64,000 nt of DNA, from assembly GCA_917880885.1 (NCBI GenBank), contig OU862927.1, positions 19,113,450 to 19,177,449 of the forward strand, in the 5' to 3' direction. Shown one piece after another: positions 11,090 through 21,002 of this stretch. Every line of letters begins with the position of its first letter. The first letter of the stretch is position 1. Source of the stretch: Limnephilus marmoratus. Its lineage: Eukaryota; Arthropoda; Insecta; Trichoptera; Limnephilidae. Under the pieces are notes generated by a model. The model saw only the letters and a program-made list of their open reading frames with translations, did not search any database and was not told the origin of the DNA. A program made the translations under genes and the position numbers.

Positions 11090-11277
11090 TCATTATTTTT
11101 AGAAACAGCTTGTCTTTCGACATAGGCCTCCTCTAAAGATTTCAATTTTTCTCTATCCTTAACTCTGATCCATTCTGGACCAGCCACCTTTTTAAGATCA
11201 TCTTCCCATCTTTTCGTTTGTCCACCTTTGTTTCTTTTACCGTCTCTTGGATGCCACTCTGTTACTATTCTGGGTCA
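11090..11277 (-). pseudogene. LINE ORF C-terminal relic
   Basis: The minus-strand frame reads WHPRDGKRNKGGQTKRWEDD and then KVAGPEWIRVKDREKLKSLE. This is the conserved tail of endonuclease/reverse-transcriptase LINEs, a basic GRPxxRW-like motif followed by a Trp-containing helix. Only about 60 residues remain. Confidence 0.65.
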
Positions 11278-11477
11278 GTCCATGGCCAATTTAGTATTCG
11301 ATGTACAGAATGCAACTGTTTGAATTGAGTTCTGTTTATTTCTGTTAATTCTGTTTATTTCTGTTAATTCTATGAAAGGATCAATTTTTGAAAATTGTTT
11401 ACTTCCATTGAAAGCGTAGTAATGTTAGAGGCAGAAAGATGCAAATGGATTTGAGTCATAATACTCAAAATGCTACT

Positions 11478-11870
11478 ATTTTTTTTTACATGAATACCGC
11501 ACAAGGGTCCCAAATGCTCCCGTATGGTGTCAGTGGGACTATGGCATCCCCAATTGGGGCATGTTGTGAGGCTGAAGGTAGTGGGGAGGGAAAGGAGATA
11601 TGGAAGAGGAAGGTGGGGAAGTACCTGGCTACTTCAATCTGGTCATCCATCACGGCTAAAGCTATTTCAATTCTGAATGGTGGTCTTACACCAGGGCGAT
11701 ACTGAGAGTATCTTCCACTCTGGAACGTGCCACAAATATACTATACATTATTTTAAATGAATAAATTGTGAAACAACACAAGTTAATCAAATAAAATTTA
11801 TTTGCCACACCGGGATTCGATTCTGCGACCTTCAGAGTGCGAGTCAAGAGCCTTACCGCTGGACTACGCC
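11478..11870 (-). mobile_element. tRNA-derived SINE S2, copy 1
   Basis: On the minus strand the tRNA-like head (about 11806-11870) has a box-A-like TAGTCCAGCGG and a box-B-like AATCGAATCCC. The body follows (ATCGCCCTGGTGTAAGACCA), and the A-tail is seen as T's at 11479-11487. The second copy at 20576-20995 has better tRNA boxes. Confidence 0.75.
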
Positions 11871-12091
11871 TGGACTAAATCATAAAGATGCAAATCCACG
11901 TAGGTACATCATTCTGCTTCTAAGATAGTTGTTGTGTCAAAGGTAGAGTAGGTAAAGTATACATTTTTGAAAATCCTATTTTTCTTCAAGATCGGACTTG
12001 TACCTTTCTGCCACTGATAAACATGATAATTTACTTCAAGTCTGCATCAAAAACTCATTTCTTCAAATTTTGGACTTGCATCCGTATACTT

Positions 12092-12497
12092 CTCAGAGTC
12101 ATAATGTCGATTTGCAAACAGTGCTTCTATTATGAAGGGTTTACAAGTTTTAAATAACAAGCCACTTGTAGAATATTAGTAACAAATAAATTTTTTTTGT
12201 AAAAAATAATATGGGAAGTTTTAATAATTGTTTTAAAAATAAGGACTTGCACTTATGGGCTAAATTATGAAAAAAATTGCTCGTTCATAGATGGCACTAA
12301 TTTTATTAGTTCAGGAATAAACACTTTTACCAAGTGATGCTTAAAAGTATAAAGATCAATATTAAAACTGAATTCTTTCAAAAAAGGAATACAAATACAA
12401 TATTAGATTGAATCACCGAAACAATAGGTACAGTTTTTCTTGAAAAAGAAAAAGACAAACGGACAAAATAGTATATTAAAATATAAGTGAATAAACA
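12092..12497. other. No gene seen
   Basis: AT-rich flank upstream of the recombinase locus. Nothing recognisable. Confidence 0.4.
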
Positions 12498-12575
12498 GGT
12501 CTTTAAAACACGCGCGATTTTTCGAGCACGACGGCGTAGCCGAGTGCTCGAAATAAAGCAAGTGTTTTAAAGACC
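12498..12575. other. Nested palindrome upstream of the recombinase
   Basis: The outer arms GGTCTTTAAAACAC (12498-12511) and GTGTTTTAAAGACC (12562-12575) are perfect complements. Inside, TTCGAGCAC (12521-12529) pairs with GTGCTCGAA (12544-12552), and CGGC-GTA-GCCG forms the tip. It lies 230 bp before the recombinase start. It could be a recombination site or an element end; this is inferred from position only. Confidence 0.7.
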
Positions 12576-12804
12576 AGTTATCCACGAATACTTTACGCTA
12601 TTTTTTTTTATTGGAACACTTTGAAAACATAAATATTGATATTATTATTAAAAATTTGGAAATAAGAACTATTAATGAATTCGTAATGTGACATCACAAT
12701 ATCTTGTTGTCATGGAAATGAAAAACACAAACATTAATTTGCAATCTGTCACATAAGATTAATAGTTGACATCACAGTTTTTACTAGTTATTGTGTGTTG
12801 TAAA

Positions 12805-13839
12805 ATGAGTTCTAACATTGATAATTTAAATACCAAAGCAGAATCGCGGTTAATACCTGAAAAATCCAAAGACGTTTATAAAAAAGAATATGAAAGGTTC
12901 ATAACATGGATGGAGGAGCAAAACGTAGTAGATGTAGATGAACGAGTTGTGCTTGCTTACCTTCAGAAAATGTCGGAACAGTACAAACCATCGACTATGT
13001 GGGCCATACATTCGAAATTGCAATGTCTGTTGAGGATAAATAAAGGGGTTGATTTAAAATCATTTGTGAAATTGCATGCATTCATGAAGGCAATTAGCAA
13101 GGATGACGTTGCTAAGAAGGCGTATGTATTCAAAGAAGATGATTTGCGGAAGTTTTTCACGGAAGCACCGGACATTACGTACTTATTTTTGAAGGTGGTA
13201 GCCATTTGCGGAATCTTTAGCTCTTGCAGAAGATGTGAATTGTGCGATTTACGCTTATATGATATCAAAGAAGAAGGAAGTGTATTGCTTATTACCATCC
13301 GACCATCTAAAACAGTGAAGGCTCGACGTTTTACTGTTGCCGACAGTGGTGCAATTAATTATGTGCGTTTTATGAAGCAATATTTATCATTGCGACCCCA
13401 AAATGTAAGTACAGACAGGGTTTTCTTACGGTATGATAAGGGTAAGTGTACCAATCAAGTGGTTGGTATTAACACATTTGGATCATGCCCCTTACAAATC
13501 GCACGCTATCTTAAATTAAACGATCCTGAGAAATATACAGGACATGCGTTTCGACGTACATCCGCTACCATTATGGCAAATAGTGGCATGACAATTGATC
13601 AAATCCAACGACAAGTAGGATGGAAATCGGCAGCTGTGGCGACTGGTTACGTGGAAGGGAGCATTAGGAATAAGAAGAATGTTTCAAACATTATTGGAAC
13701 TGCCATTAATGGAAGTGCAGCCTCATTGACTTCCGAGAATACTATTAATTTGAACAGCATTTCCTCCGATTTAAAAAACGGAGGTATTAATATTTCAAAT
13801 AATACGAACTGCTCTTTTCACATCCATTTAAATAATTAG
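12805..13839 (+). CDS. Tyrosine recombinase, Crypton-like
   Basis: An intact 344-residue protein from ATG 12805; an upstream in-frame extension to 12766 lacks ATG. The N-terminal helical core-binding domain spans about residues 15-100. The catalytic domain spans about 105-285 and has all expected residues in order: R142 in CRRCEL, K169 in RPSKT, H247 and R250 in GHAFRR, W273 in VGWKS, and nucleophile Y282 in TGYVEG. Tyrosine recombinases cut and rejoin DNA through a 3'-phosphotyrosine. The eukaryotic examples are Crypton, DIRS and domesticated derivatives. No RT or RNase H lies nearby, so Crypton-like fits better than DIRS. The last 60 residues are polar and Asn/Ser-rich. It has no stops or introns, unlike the decayed coding relics around it, and could be a young transposon or a domesticated gene. 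Confidence 0.88.
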   Translation: MSSNIDNLNTKAESRLIPEKSKDVYKKEYERFITWMEEQNVVDVDERVVLAYLQKMSEQYKPSTMWAIHSKLQCLLRINKGVDLKSFVKLHAFMKAISKDDVAKKAYVFKEDDLRKFFTEAPDITYLFLKVVAICGIFSSCRRCELCDLRLYDIKEEGSVLLITIRPSKTVKARRFTVADSGAINYVRFMKQYLSLRPQNVSTDRVFLRYDKGKCTNQVVGINTFGSCPLQIARYLKLNDPEKYTGHAFRRTSATIMANSGMTIDQIQRQVGWKSAAVATGYVEGSIRNKKNVSNIIGTAINGSAASLTSENTINLNSISSDLKNGGINISNNTNCSFHIHLNN

Positions 13840-13989
13840 AATGTAAACGATGTTAAAAAGAATGTAAACTTTGAATAAAATTTTTGAAACATTTGTAATG
13901 TTTTATTTGACGTTTAAAATATTCCTGTCAGATTTATAATTAAAAGTTGACATTTAGACTTCACATTTTGTTGATTTGTTGATGTTGCC

Positions 13990-14045
13990 ATGGTAACTTT
14001 AAAAAACGCGCGTTCCATAAAGTGCGATTTAAACACGCTAGAGCG
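13990..14045. other. Partly palindromic GCGCG block downstream of the recombinase
   Basis: Contains AAAACGCGCG, like the AAACACGCGCG of the upstream palindrome. It also has an imperfect inverted pair around AAAGTGCG and GCGTACTTT. It may mark the right end of the recombinase element. The boundary is uncertain. Confidence 0.35.
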
Positions 14046-14325
14046 TACTTTAAATGAGTAAAAAAGGGCACCAATAAAAAAAACTATTTATTCAAATTCG
14101 TACAATTATTCATCTTATTTATATTATATAAGTTTCAAAACGTGTTTTTTCCTAAAATGATTAAATTAGCGCCATCTGTGAACGAACCGTTTATGAATGA
14201 TTTAAGTGTACCCTTAATTACAAATTCTTGTTTTTAAAGCAATTATGAATACCACCTATGCCTAGGAACTATAATTTTTTTTTTACACTATTATTCTCAA
14301 AGTTGTGTGTTGTTCAAACCTAGTA

Positions 14326-14418
14326 AATCGCAGGTAATTGTATAAATCGCAAGTGCGCACCACGGTTGAATTTGGTAGCCACAAAATACCTGAAAAAACC
14401 CTCGACTCTGTGCAAAAG
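14326..14418 (+). pseudogene. LINE L-A fragment, left of foldback insertion
   Basis: Matches the L-A ORF at about 40535-40640: YKSQVRTTVEFGSH then a CTCGACTCTGTGCAAAAG block. It is interrupted at 14419 by the foldback-like element and resumes at 15999. It carries a small internal deletion relative to the 40532 copy. Confidence 0.75.
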
Positions 14419-14423
14419 GGAGA

Positions 14424-14578
14424 TAATATCTATGAGAACCAAAGTGAGGACGAATATCTACAGCTCAAACTGCTGACTAATATCTATGAGAACCAAAGCG
14501 AGGACGAATATCTACAGCTCGAACTGCTGACTAATATCTATGAGAACCAAAGAGTGGACGAATATCTACAGCACTGGC
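14424..14578 (+). repeat. 54-bp tandem repeats, left arm
   Basis: Nearly three copies of a 54-bp unit, itself two half-units each starting AATATCTA. The unit is divisible by three, which yields a spurious repetitive frame across 14338-14646. Confidence 0.9.
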
Positions 14579-15005
14579 AGAGGTTGGATTTGCAATTATG
14601 TACCTATAGTATATTGGAAAAACGTAATATTGCGTATGCAGTTTAAAAAACTTAATTTATGTATTTATGTACGTATGTAAAATTCCCTAATATCGGACTA
14701 TTTGACACATTTAGCTGGTTATTAAGGATTTGGGTTTTTGTTTTAACAGCTTTCTTTATTTCGAGTGCTTCTAAATTATTTAGTCTGTTACCATGACCAT
14801 TTCTATGTCAGTTAGGTTAGGTTAGGTTGTGGTGCCGTGTATTTCGAAATAAATAAATATCTTTGTATTATGACCTCCATGTTTGTTCAATAAATTATTG
14901 TCCTCGTAAACAGTAAAATACGTAATATTATGCAGAAACTTCATGTACGTACTTTAAACGTTTAAGCCTTTACGTAATTAGTAATTAGTAATTACGTAAT
15001 TGAAG

Positions 15006-15805
15006 TAATTTATGCTTTTCCGTACAACCTCTTGTTCAGCTATTATAAAATTGATTCTTAGACTACCTCTAATTACAGACTCGAACTTAATCTTCAATAT
15101 TATGAATGTGTTTGACGTTCGGCAGATATATGCAAAAACAATCCTTACTCATCTATACACAAATATACATAAATACTATGAAAAAAGATTAAATACTCGC
15201 TGTACTCGAAATAATGACAAAGACTTACTACAAATCCCCAAAACGCATACTACTTTTAGTCAACGAAATTTCAGATACCTTGCAACAAGACTTTACAACA
15301 TTCTTCCAGATAGAATAAAAAAATGTGATTCCCAAAAAATTTTCAAAAATAACATAAAAATTTGGATCAAAAATAATGATAGGGCCTTTACCGGTGCACT
15401 CACCCAAATTCGAAATTATTAATGATTTGGTATTATACAGTGGAAATATACAAACAATGTATTGGTTGCTTTTATTTAAATTTATTATTAATGTAACCAA
15501 TCTATTATGTGATTACTTTTTTTAATAAAAGTGTAGGTATGTCTATAAGTCTTATAAATTGATTTAAAAATTACTGCCTCAACACAGGCTAGCCTAGTGA
15601 GGCAGATTACTGAAAAACCAAAATTTATAACTATTTTCTATTTTTCATTTATCTACTGTTCATATTTATATATTTTTTCTGTTGATATCCTTTTGTCCTT
15701 ATGTAATTTTAAACCACTGTAAACATAACACTGAATATGTACTTTTTAGTTATAATCTTGCAAATTTCTTTCAATAAAGATATATTTATTATTATTATTA
15801 TTATC
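15006..15805 (+). pseudogene. LINE C-terminal fragment and 3' UTR inside the foldback
   Basis: The frame to TAA at 15420-15422 holds the LINE C-terminal domain (IPKTHTTFSQRNFRYLATRL, YNILPDRIKK). The UTR has a terminal hairpin (15574-15605) and ends in a (TTA)n-type tail at about 15785-15805. The RT core is missing. Confidence 0.75.
15574..15605 (+). other. LINE 3' hairpin
   Basis: CTGCCTCA (15574-15581) pairs perfectly with TGAGGCAG (15598-15605). The interior is ACACAGGCTAGCCTAG with a GGCT/AGCC pairing. It has the same architecture as 10085-10122 with a different stem sequence. Confidence 0.7.
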
Positions 15806-15810
15806 AGCTG

Positions 15811-15987
15811 TCCTCTGTAGATATTAGTCCAAACTACACTCCATAGATATTAGTGACCACTGGGACCGTCATAGATATTCGTCCGACCTTAGCTCTGTAG
15901 ATATTAGTCCTCACTCTGAAGTTCATAGATATTAGTCCAACATATGAGCTGTAGATATTCTTCCGACATACAGTCTGTAGATATTTG
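15811..15987 (-). repeat. Inverted minisatellite, right arm of foldback
   Basis: About seven units of 26-28 bp, each with TAGATATT on the plus strand. They are the inverse of the AATATCTA units of the left arm. Units are more diverged than in the left arm. Confidence 0.85.
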
Positions 15988-15988
15988 T

Positions 15989-16090
15989 TGTGCAAAAGTG
16001 GGCAGTCTGTTTGATAGATTCTGCTGTCTAAACAAAGGGATAGCAATCCTTAGCCTTAGAGCAAAGCCATCGCACAGTGGACGAAATGAA
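15989..16090 (+). pseudogene. LINE L-A fragment, right of foldback insertion
   Basis: Continues the L-A reading from the 14326-14418 piece: GTTTGATAGATTCT and following bases match 40648-40720. It is truncated near 16090. Confidence 0.7.
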
Positions 16091-16334
16091 GAAAAAACAC
16101 GAATTAATTCCTTGCTGACTGAATATTAATGCAATTTTTTTTTTAATTTTATGAATGAATTATAACTATTGTGAAGTAAAAATTATTAATTTACTCTTCC
16201 GTAGAAATTTACAACAACAAAATAATACATTTTGAAGATATACAAATATCTAGGCTAATAAAACATATTAAATTTTTCAAGAAAAACTCTCTTTTCATAA
16301 CTTTAGAAGGTTATTCGCATCATGTAATATATCA

Positions 16335-16510
16335 TTGAAGAAGATAATAATAAAAATCTAAACGAAAATATGAAAGAGAACAAGACACAGAAAAATAGAC
16401 GAGAGGTTTTGGGTTCGAGCCCCAGTTGCGACCATTATCTTTTTTTGTTTTTCTGTGTCTTGTTATCTTTCATATTTTCGTTTTGATTATTATTATTATC
16501 TTCTTCTTCA
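16335..16510. mobile_element. Mirrored tRNA-derived SINE S3
   Basis: Arms at 16335-16394 and 16449-16510 are inverted copies (ACAAGACACAGAAAA and its complement), about 93% alike. Between them is a tRNA 3' half: GGGTTCGAGCCCC matches box B and its T-arm, followed by GTTGCGACC. The right half is S3 in normal order; the left arm repeats its body in inverse. Compare 31614-31877. Confidence 0.7.
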
Positions 16511-17885
16511 AAAAAATCATTTTAAATATTATATTTCACATCTATGAACACAGAAAGATAGAAAATCTAAGTGCTAAAGGTGGCTCCGTTGTCGTTAGAG
16601 TCTAAATCACAAAAATTTCCAGAACCGTTGGACGAATTTTTAGTAGGCTTAAAACTTTAGGAGGTGAACAGAACCTTTTTTTAGGAAGTGGTCGCAATGT
16701 GCAAATTTATTTCTTATTATATCGGTATTATTATCTTTAAATTGTAATCTGATTGGTCTGCAGCACCTTGTAGATAAAGACCGTGGGTTTTGCCATATAA
16801 TAGTCTTGCTTCTTGAGTTTCCTTCGCTGTAGAGCTGAAGTGGCACCTACGACGTTGTAGGGAGATTAGAGTCATCATGATATTCTCCATCACTATACCT
16901 TTGCTTGTAGTGACTATGACTACCTAACCATCGCAGCCCCATTTTACATTTGTGCAAACTCACATCTGCTGCTAACTGGAGTTCATCAAGAATGTGTGAC
17001 TCTTAACAGATCGTGCACTTTTTTCTTGGTTGATCTAGAACCACTTTCTTGAAATAATTTTATTAGTCTACCCAAAGATTTGGAGACAACTATCATTTCT
17101 TGCAACTACTCTAAATGATGTTTTTCAAACCTCACAATAATAACGGCTTTTACTCCATTTCTTCATCGATTGTAGTGAAAAATACTGTACAGTTTTGTAA
17201 AATGTAGGGCTTAAAATGTTCGAACCTGCCACCATTTGGTATTTTTGTGTTAGGTAATTAATTAAAAACTTCTTCTATTTCACAGAAGTGGCATTTAATA
17301 CCTCGAATAATTCTCTCCGGGGAATGCATATAGGCCTTCCTGAAAATAAAAACTTTGTTCAACGGATGACAAAAGATGATTACAATTTATACATGACATT
17401 AAAGGTGAAACTTCAGTCTACAATATGTATATATTCATTAATGGGTAAAAACGATATTTTGTTTCTAAATGCTAATTGAAATAAGCATTTTAACAGTAAA
17501 AAAATATAAAAATAGTGGAAAATTAGATGTTAGTTTAAATCTCACACACATGTGATATTGATATATAATTTAGTAAATTATATAGAGAATACCATAAAGA
17601 ATGTCAGACAAAATAAACTTTTGTATATATATCTAAACGTCACTTAATACACAACCGTATGTGCTCACGCGTAGGAGAGAACGGAAAAACGCGATGTCGA
17701 ACATCAAATTTACGACACACTTTGCGGCCTTGCCAAACTTCCGTCAAGCGCTATTGACATATTTAAATAATCACATAAAATGCAGAAACTATTTAACTAC
17801 ACTAAAAAAATATACACATTTAAAAAAATTTACTTTTTCAAAAACCACTTAATTCGCGTTTTTTCTTCATTTCGTCCACCGTTCA
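16511..17885. other. No recognisable gene
   Basis: Several frames of about 60 codons (for example 17288-17479) without recognisable content. The sequence is not an obvious copy of other repeats in the window. Confidence 0.45.
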
Positions 17886-18074
17886 TCGGGTGGGAATGCT
17901 TTGACATTTTTCATATGAGAATGGGTCGTTTCTACGACTTCTACGACTCGTTCTTGAGTTCAACAGCTCGACTGTGGAACGATTTGCTGGCCTCTGTGTT
18001 ACCTTCCTCCTACATGGGTCTCCTCAAAACCTAGGGAAATTATTTTCCACAGGGCCTCCCGTGTGGAGTTAATT
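17886..18074 (+). pseudogene. LINE L-A 3' end, internally deleted
   Basis: Corresponds to 40698-41056 with large deletions. It has CGGGTGGGAATGCT, a block encoding STARLWNDL, then the hairpin tail (AGGGAAATTATTTTCC) with GTGTGGAGTTAAT and an A-run. Confidence 0.7.
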
Positions 18075-18339
18075 AAAAAAAAATCCCTTTATAATAGACG
18101 GACCATTTAACCGGCATTATGTGTGGTGGCTGATATAAAAGACCGAAAAGGAAGTTATTGGGATCCAAAAGGGAAATAAAAGTTTTTTTTATTGCTTAAA
18201 AAATCAAAGCAAGCGAAACCTTTTTTATCACGCTTCGTTGATTGCCCTAATATCCACGATATTTTTATTTTTCCAAAGAGATTTTTTTATATTTTCATTC
18301 TGCAGAATGAAGCCAGTCAACAAAATAAAAACTAGTGAA

Positions 18340-18505
18340 AGTTTAAATATCATTGAAGAAGAAGATAATGCCAATAGATCTAAACGAAATATGAAAAATA
18401 ACAAGACACAGAAAAAAAGGTAACAGTCGAAACAGGGACTCGAGGATCTCTATTCTTTCCGGGACAAACGCCTTAACAAACTCGGCCATTAAGACCTCTT
18501 ATTTT
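18340..18505 (-). mobile_element. tRNA-derived SINE S3, copy 2
   Basis: The minus-strand tRNA-like head (about 18421-18497) has TGGCCGAGTTTGTTAAGGCG, a Leu/Ser-type box A, and a box-B-like TCCTCGAGTCCC. The body follows with TTTTTCTGTGTCTTGTTATT. The variable-arm length suggests a class II tRNA ancestor. Confidence 0.65.
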
Positions 18506-18542
18506 TAAGTCATTTTTGTTGATCTCATGTTTTAAATTCAGA

Positions 18543-19020
18543 TTTTTTTTTTTAAATTATCTCCACACAGGAGGCCCCGAGGAAACAATTTCCTTAGGGG
18601 CCTATGTCATCTTTGAGGATGCTGTGTGGCGGGTTTTTAAAGGGAAAGGAAGGAGAAGAAGATATGGGAAGGAAAAATTTTTGAGGGGTGGGTAGGAATC
18701 TGGGGGTCAGTGTGGCCAGGAGTGACGGACGTATGAATCTATTCCTCACACTGCGGTGCAAGGCGATGGGTCGGGAGAATCCGGCTGGAGAGGTCAAAAG
18801 GCCTCCCTCAATCAGTCCCCTCCGATCCAGCCCGCCACGCAGTGGTTGGGCAAGCGTATCCGCCACCAAGACCAAGACAAACCTCTTCCCATGAACCCGG
18901 GCACTCCTGCTAAGTCACCAAACGTAGCGAACCACTTGGGGTGACCTATGGCATAGGTGTTGGTTATCCAATAATTGGTTCCCGGGGCGGCAGTACCCAT
19001 ACCCGCTTCCCAAATAGGAG
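18543..19020 (-). mobile_element. SINE S1 copy b, long form
   Basis: The most complete S1. On the minus strand it has a head with CCCGGGAACC and GGATAACCAACACCTATGCC. The long-form middle block spans about 18715-18880. The hairpin tail is near 18570-18605 (GGAGGCCCCGAGG with TTAGGGGCCTA), followed by poly(A). Total is about 480 bp against 330 bp for the short form. Confidence 0.8.
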
Positions 19021-19063
19021 TAATACATTCGACTAATTTTTCACATATATATACGACTGCTCA

Positions 19064-19172
19064 AAATAAGAGGTCTAAGGTCGAATTGGATAAGGAAATC
19101 CTGAGTTTGTCTCAGTTACGACCGTAACCTTTTTTTCTGTGTCTTGTTCTTTTTCGTATTTTCCGTTTTTTT
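19064..19172 (+). mobile_element. SINE S3, copy 3, partial head
   Basis: AGAGGTCTAAGGTCG at the start corresponds to the 5' end of the tRNA head at 18497 (inverse). An internal deletion follows, then CAGTTACGACCGTAACC and TTTTTTCTGTGTCTTGTT, the S3 body. Confidence 0.6.
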
Positions 19173-19553
19173 TTTTGCATTATTTCCACATAGGAGGCCC
19201 TCACCCATAGGGTGAGGTTTGTCCGAGTCTTGGTGGCGGATGCATCTGCCCACCAGCTGCATGGCAAACCGGATCGGGAGAGAGTGATTGAGGGAATCCC
19301 TTTGATTTCTCCAGCCGTACTCTCTCGGAACATCGCCTTGCACCACACTGGGAGGGATGGATTCATACGTCCGTTACTCCTGGACACACTGACCCCCAGA
19401 TTCTTACCCACTCCTCATATCCTTTTCCTTCCCAGAACTTCTTCTGCTTCCTTTCCTAAAAAGACCCTCTACACAGCATCCCCAAAGATAACATAGGCCC
19501 TGAGGGGAATTATTTTCCTCGGGGCCTCTTGTTTAGAGCTAATGTAAAAAAAT
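19173..19553 (+). mobile_element. SINE S1 copy c
   Basis: Plus-strand S1 lacking its head: GGTGAGGTTTGTCCGAG, then the long-form body, ending in the hairpin tail (AGGCCCTGAGG, CCTCGGGGCCT) and an A-run. A short inverse piece of an S1 tail precedes it (19173-19201). Confidence 0.75.
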
Positions 19554-19770
19554 ACAAGTGTGCAGTTCACACGCGGTAGAATTGAAACCTTCAGAAAACT
19601 AAAGTAGACAAGAGTGGGGAGGCTACGAAGCACCGCACAAAGAGAAGAACGATTATTCTCATTTCTCACAGGCTAAATCCTATAGATGCATGTGTTTGTC
19701 TCTTTTTAGTATCGCTTTACCGTTTCATCGAGTTTGAAATCACAACGGTGCTAAACAAGTGTTCACTTAA
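19554..19770 (-). repeat. Relative of the 109-bp array flank
   Basis: On the minus strand, AGCACCGTTGTGATTTCAAA (19736-19755) matches the unit repeated at 36307-36860. The preceding GCGGTGCTTCGTAGCCT-type block is shared with 36918-36940 and 21355-21375. Confidence 0.65.
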
Positions 19771-20430
19771 AAAAAATGCTAACTTCCGTTCATTCAGATA
19801 TTTCATAAAAAAAAGAATTTTTAAAACTACAAAATAAATAAGAACTGAATAGTTTTATTCTGCAAAATTTCGCTATTTTTATAACATTACCCCGGTTTAC
19901 ACTCGATTAGGTACCCATTTAGTTGTCTCTTTGGCCGTTACGTCGCTAGTTTCCGATCTGGCTGCCACGGCTTCCGGTGAGGCTCGTATCGCCACACTCT
20001 GCCTGCTCCGTTATTGGCCTCAACCTTATTGACCGCCTTGCCGAATAGTCTATAATGTAGTATAACTGTATAGTTACCTGTATAGTGTACTGCCGGATAG
20101 TGTACCGTACGGGTGAATGAGGGAGGTTAAATTTCCCGCGCTTTTCGAAACCGAACGAATGAACCGGAAGGCGGGAAAATATGGCGCGGATTTACAGAAC
20201 GTGGCTATTGAAAGAGAATAATTTGCAATCAGAATGTTTTTGAAAATTGTGATTTTTTGTGCTTACGTGAAAAGATAGTAATCAATATTAACCCCACCCG
20301 ACTCGACCACATTTTGGCAGAGGGTCGAAATATTTCCGTTGTGTAGTAAAATTGAAATAAATGGAATATAACATGTAATTTTTTATCGAAGAAAGCAAAC
20401 ACTTTGTGTCTTGACATTACACAGAATGAA
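19771..20430. other. No recognisable gene
   Basis: Contains a GC-richer stretch (19930-20180) without a recognised frame or repeat. Confidence 0.4.
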
Positions 20431-20515
20431 ACAAGTACTTTGTTTAAAAACCACTTTATTTTTATTTATATTTGTCGACCGGTTTCGGTTGACCTCAACC
20501 TCCATCAAGACAATC
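20431..20515 (-). mobile_element. Penelope-like end with degenerate hammerhead
   Basis: The minus strand reads TTGATGGA in place of the core, then GGTTG...CAACC as stem II, then GAAACCGGTC with self-complementary ACCGGT. The downstream GTGGTTTTTAAACAAAGTA block is shared with 1-60 and 26165-26205. The C of CUGAUGA is lost, so activity is doubtful. Confidence 0.55.
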
Positions 20516-20575
20516 AACATATAGACTAAATTACAGTACAGCGTTAAGATTATAAGGTAAACACACAGAAAAGAG

Positions 20576-20995
20576 AGAGCCTTTTTTTTTACTGTGAATA
20601 CCGCACAAGAATCTCAACTGCTCCCGTCTGGAGCCAGTGAGACTATGGCATCCCCAATTGGGGTATGTTGTGAGGCTGAAGGTAGTGGGGAGGGGAAGGA
20701 GGTGGGGAAGAGGAAGGTTGGGAAGTACCTGGTTATTCAGATCTGGTCACCAAACACGGGTAAAGCCATTTTCAAGCAACGTTTCAATTGTGAATGGTGG
20801 TCTTACACCAGGGCGATACTGATAGTAACTTCCACTCTGGAACATGCCGCAAATATACTATATATTATTTTTAATGAATTAATTGTGAAATAACACAAAT
20901 TAATCAAATAAAATTTATTTGCGCATGCCGGGTTCGAACCCGCGACCTCCGGATTGTGAGTCAAGAGTCTTACCCACTGGACTACGGAGGTCGTC
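20576..20995 (-). mobile_element. tRNA-derived SINE S2, copy 2
   Basis: Best S2. The head (20929-20995, minus strand) has box A TAGTCCAGTGGG, box B GGGTTCGAACCC, and an anticodon region CTCACAA. The body contains ATCGCCCTGGTGTAAGACCA and ACATACCCCAATTGGGGATG. The poly(A) shows as T's at 20582-20591. A candidate target duplication AAAAGAG lies at 20569-20575 and 20996-21002, with six extra bases before the tail. The anticodon stem pairs poorly, so it is not a working tRNA. Confidence 0.8.
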
Positions 20996-21002
20996 AAAAG
21001 AG

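Larger units (their letters stand above)
10794..12091. repeat. 24-bp inverted repeats 1.25 kb apart
   Basis: 10794-10817 and 12068-12091 are inverted copies of a 24-mer containing GCATACGGATGCAAGTCC, with one mismatch. They bracket a LINE relic and an S2 copy. They may be the termini of an old DNA transposon; no transposase is seen. The word GGACTTG recurs nearby (10923, 11995, 12243). Confidence 0.5.
14419..15988. mobile_element. Foldback-like element with minisatellite inverted repeats
   Basis: A 1,570-bp insertion in L-A, flanked by the duplication TGTGCAAAAG (14409-14418 and 15989-15998). Both ends are arrays of repeats built on AATATCTA, direct at the left (14424-14578) and inverted at the right (15811-15987). 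Tandem repeats inside terminal inverted repeats define Drosophila Foldback, whose relatives make 9-bp target duplications. The exact duplication length here is 9 or 10 bp. The interior holds a LINE relic (15006-15805) and a short TTAGG-like run (14812-14830). No transposase is visible. Confidence 0.75.

Noticed and set aside
14338..14646. A 102-residue frame with a repeated YENQSEDEYLQL motif
   Set aside because: It fuses a LINE L-A fragment to the 54-bp foldback repeats. The repeat length is a multiple of three.
19173..19201. Third mirrored SINE
   Set aside because: The inverse S1 tail here differs from the tail at the other end of the copy (TATGTGG versus TGTTTAG). Two separate insertions fit as well.
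20929..20995. Functional tRNA gene on the minus strand
   Set aside because: Boxes A and B are good, but the anticodon stem mispairs and the sequence continues into a SINE body with poly(A).
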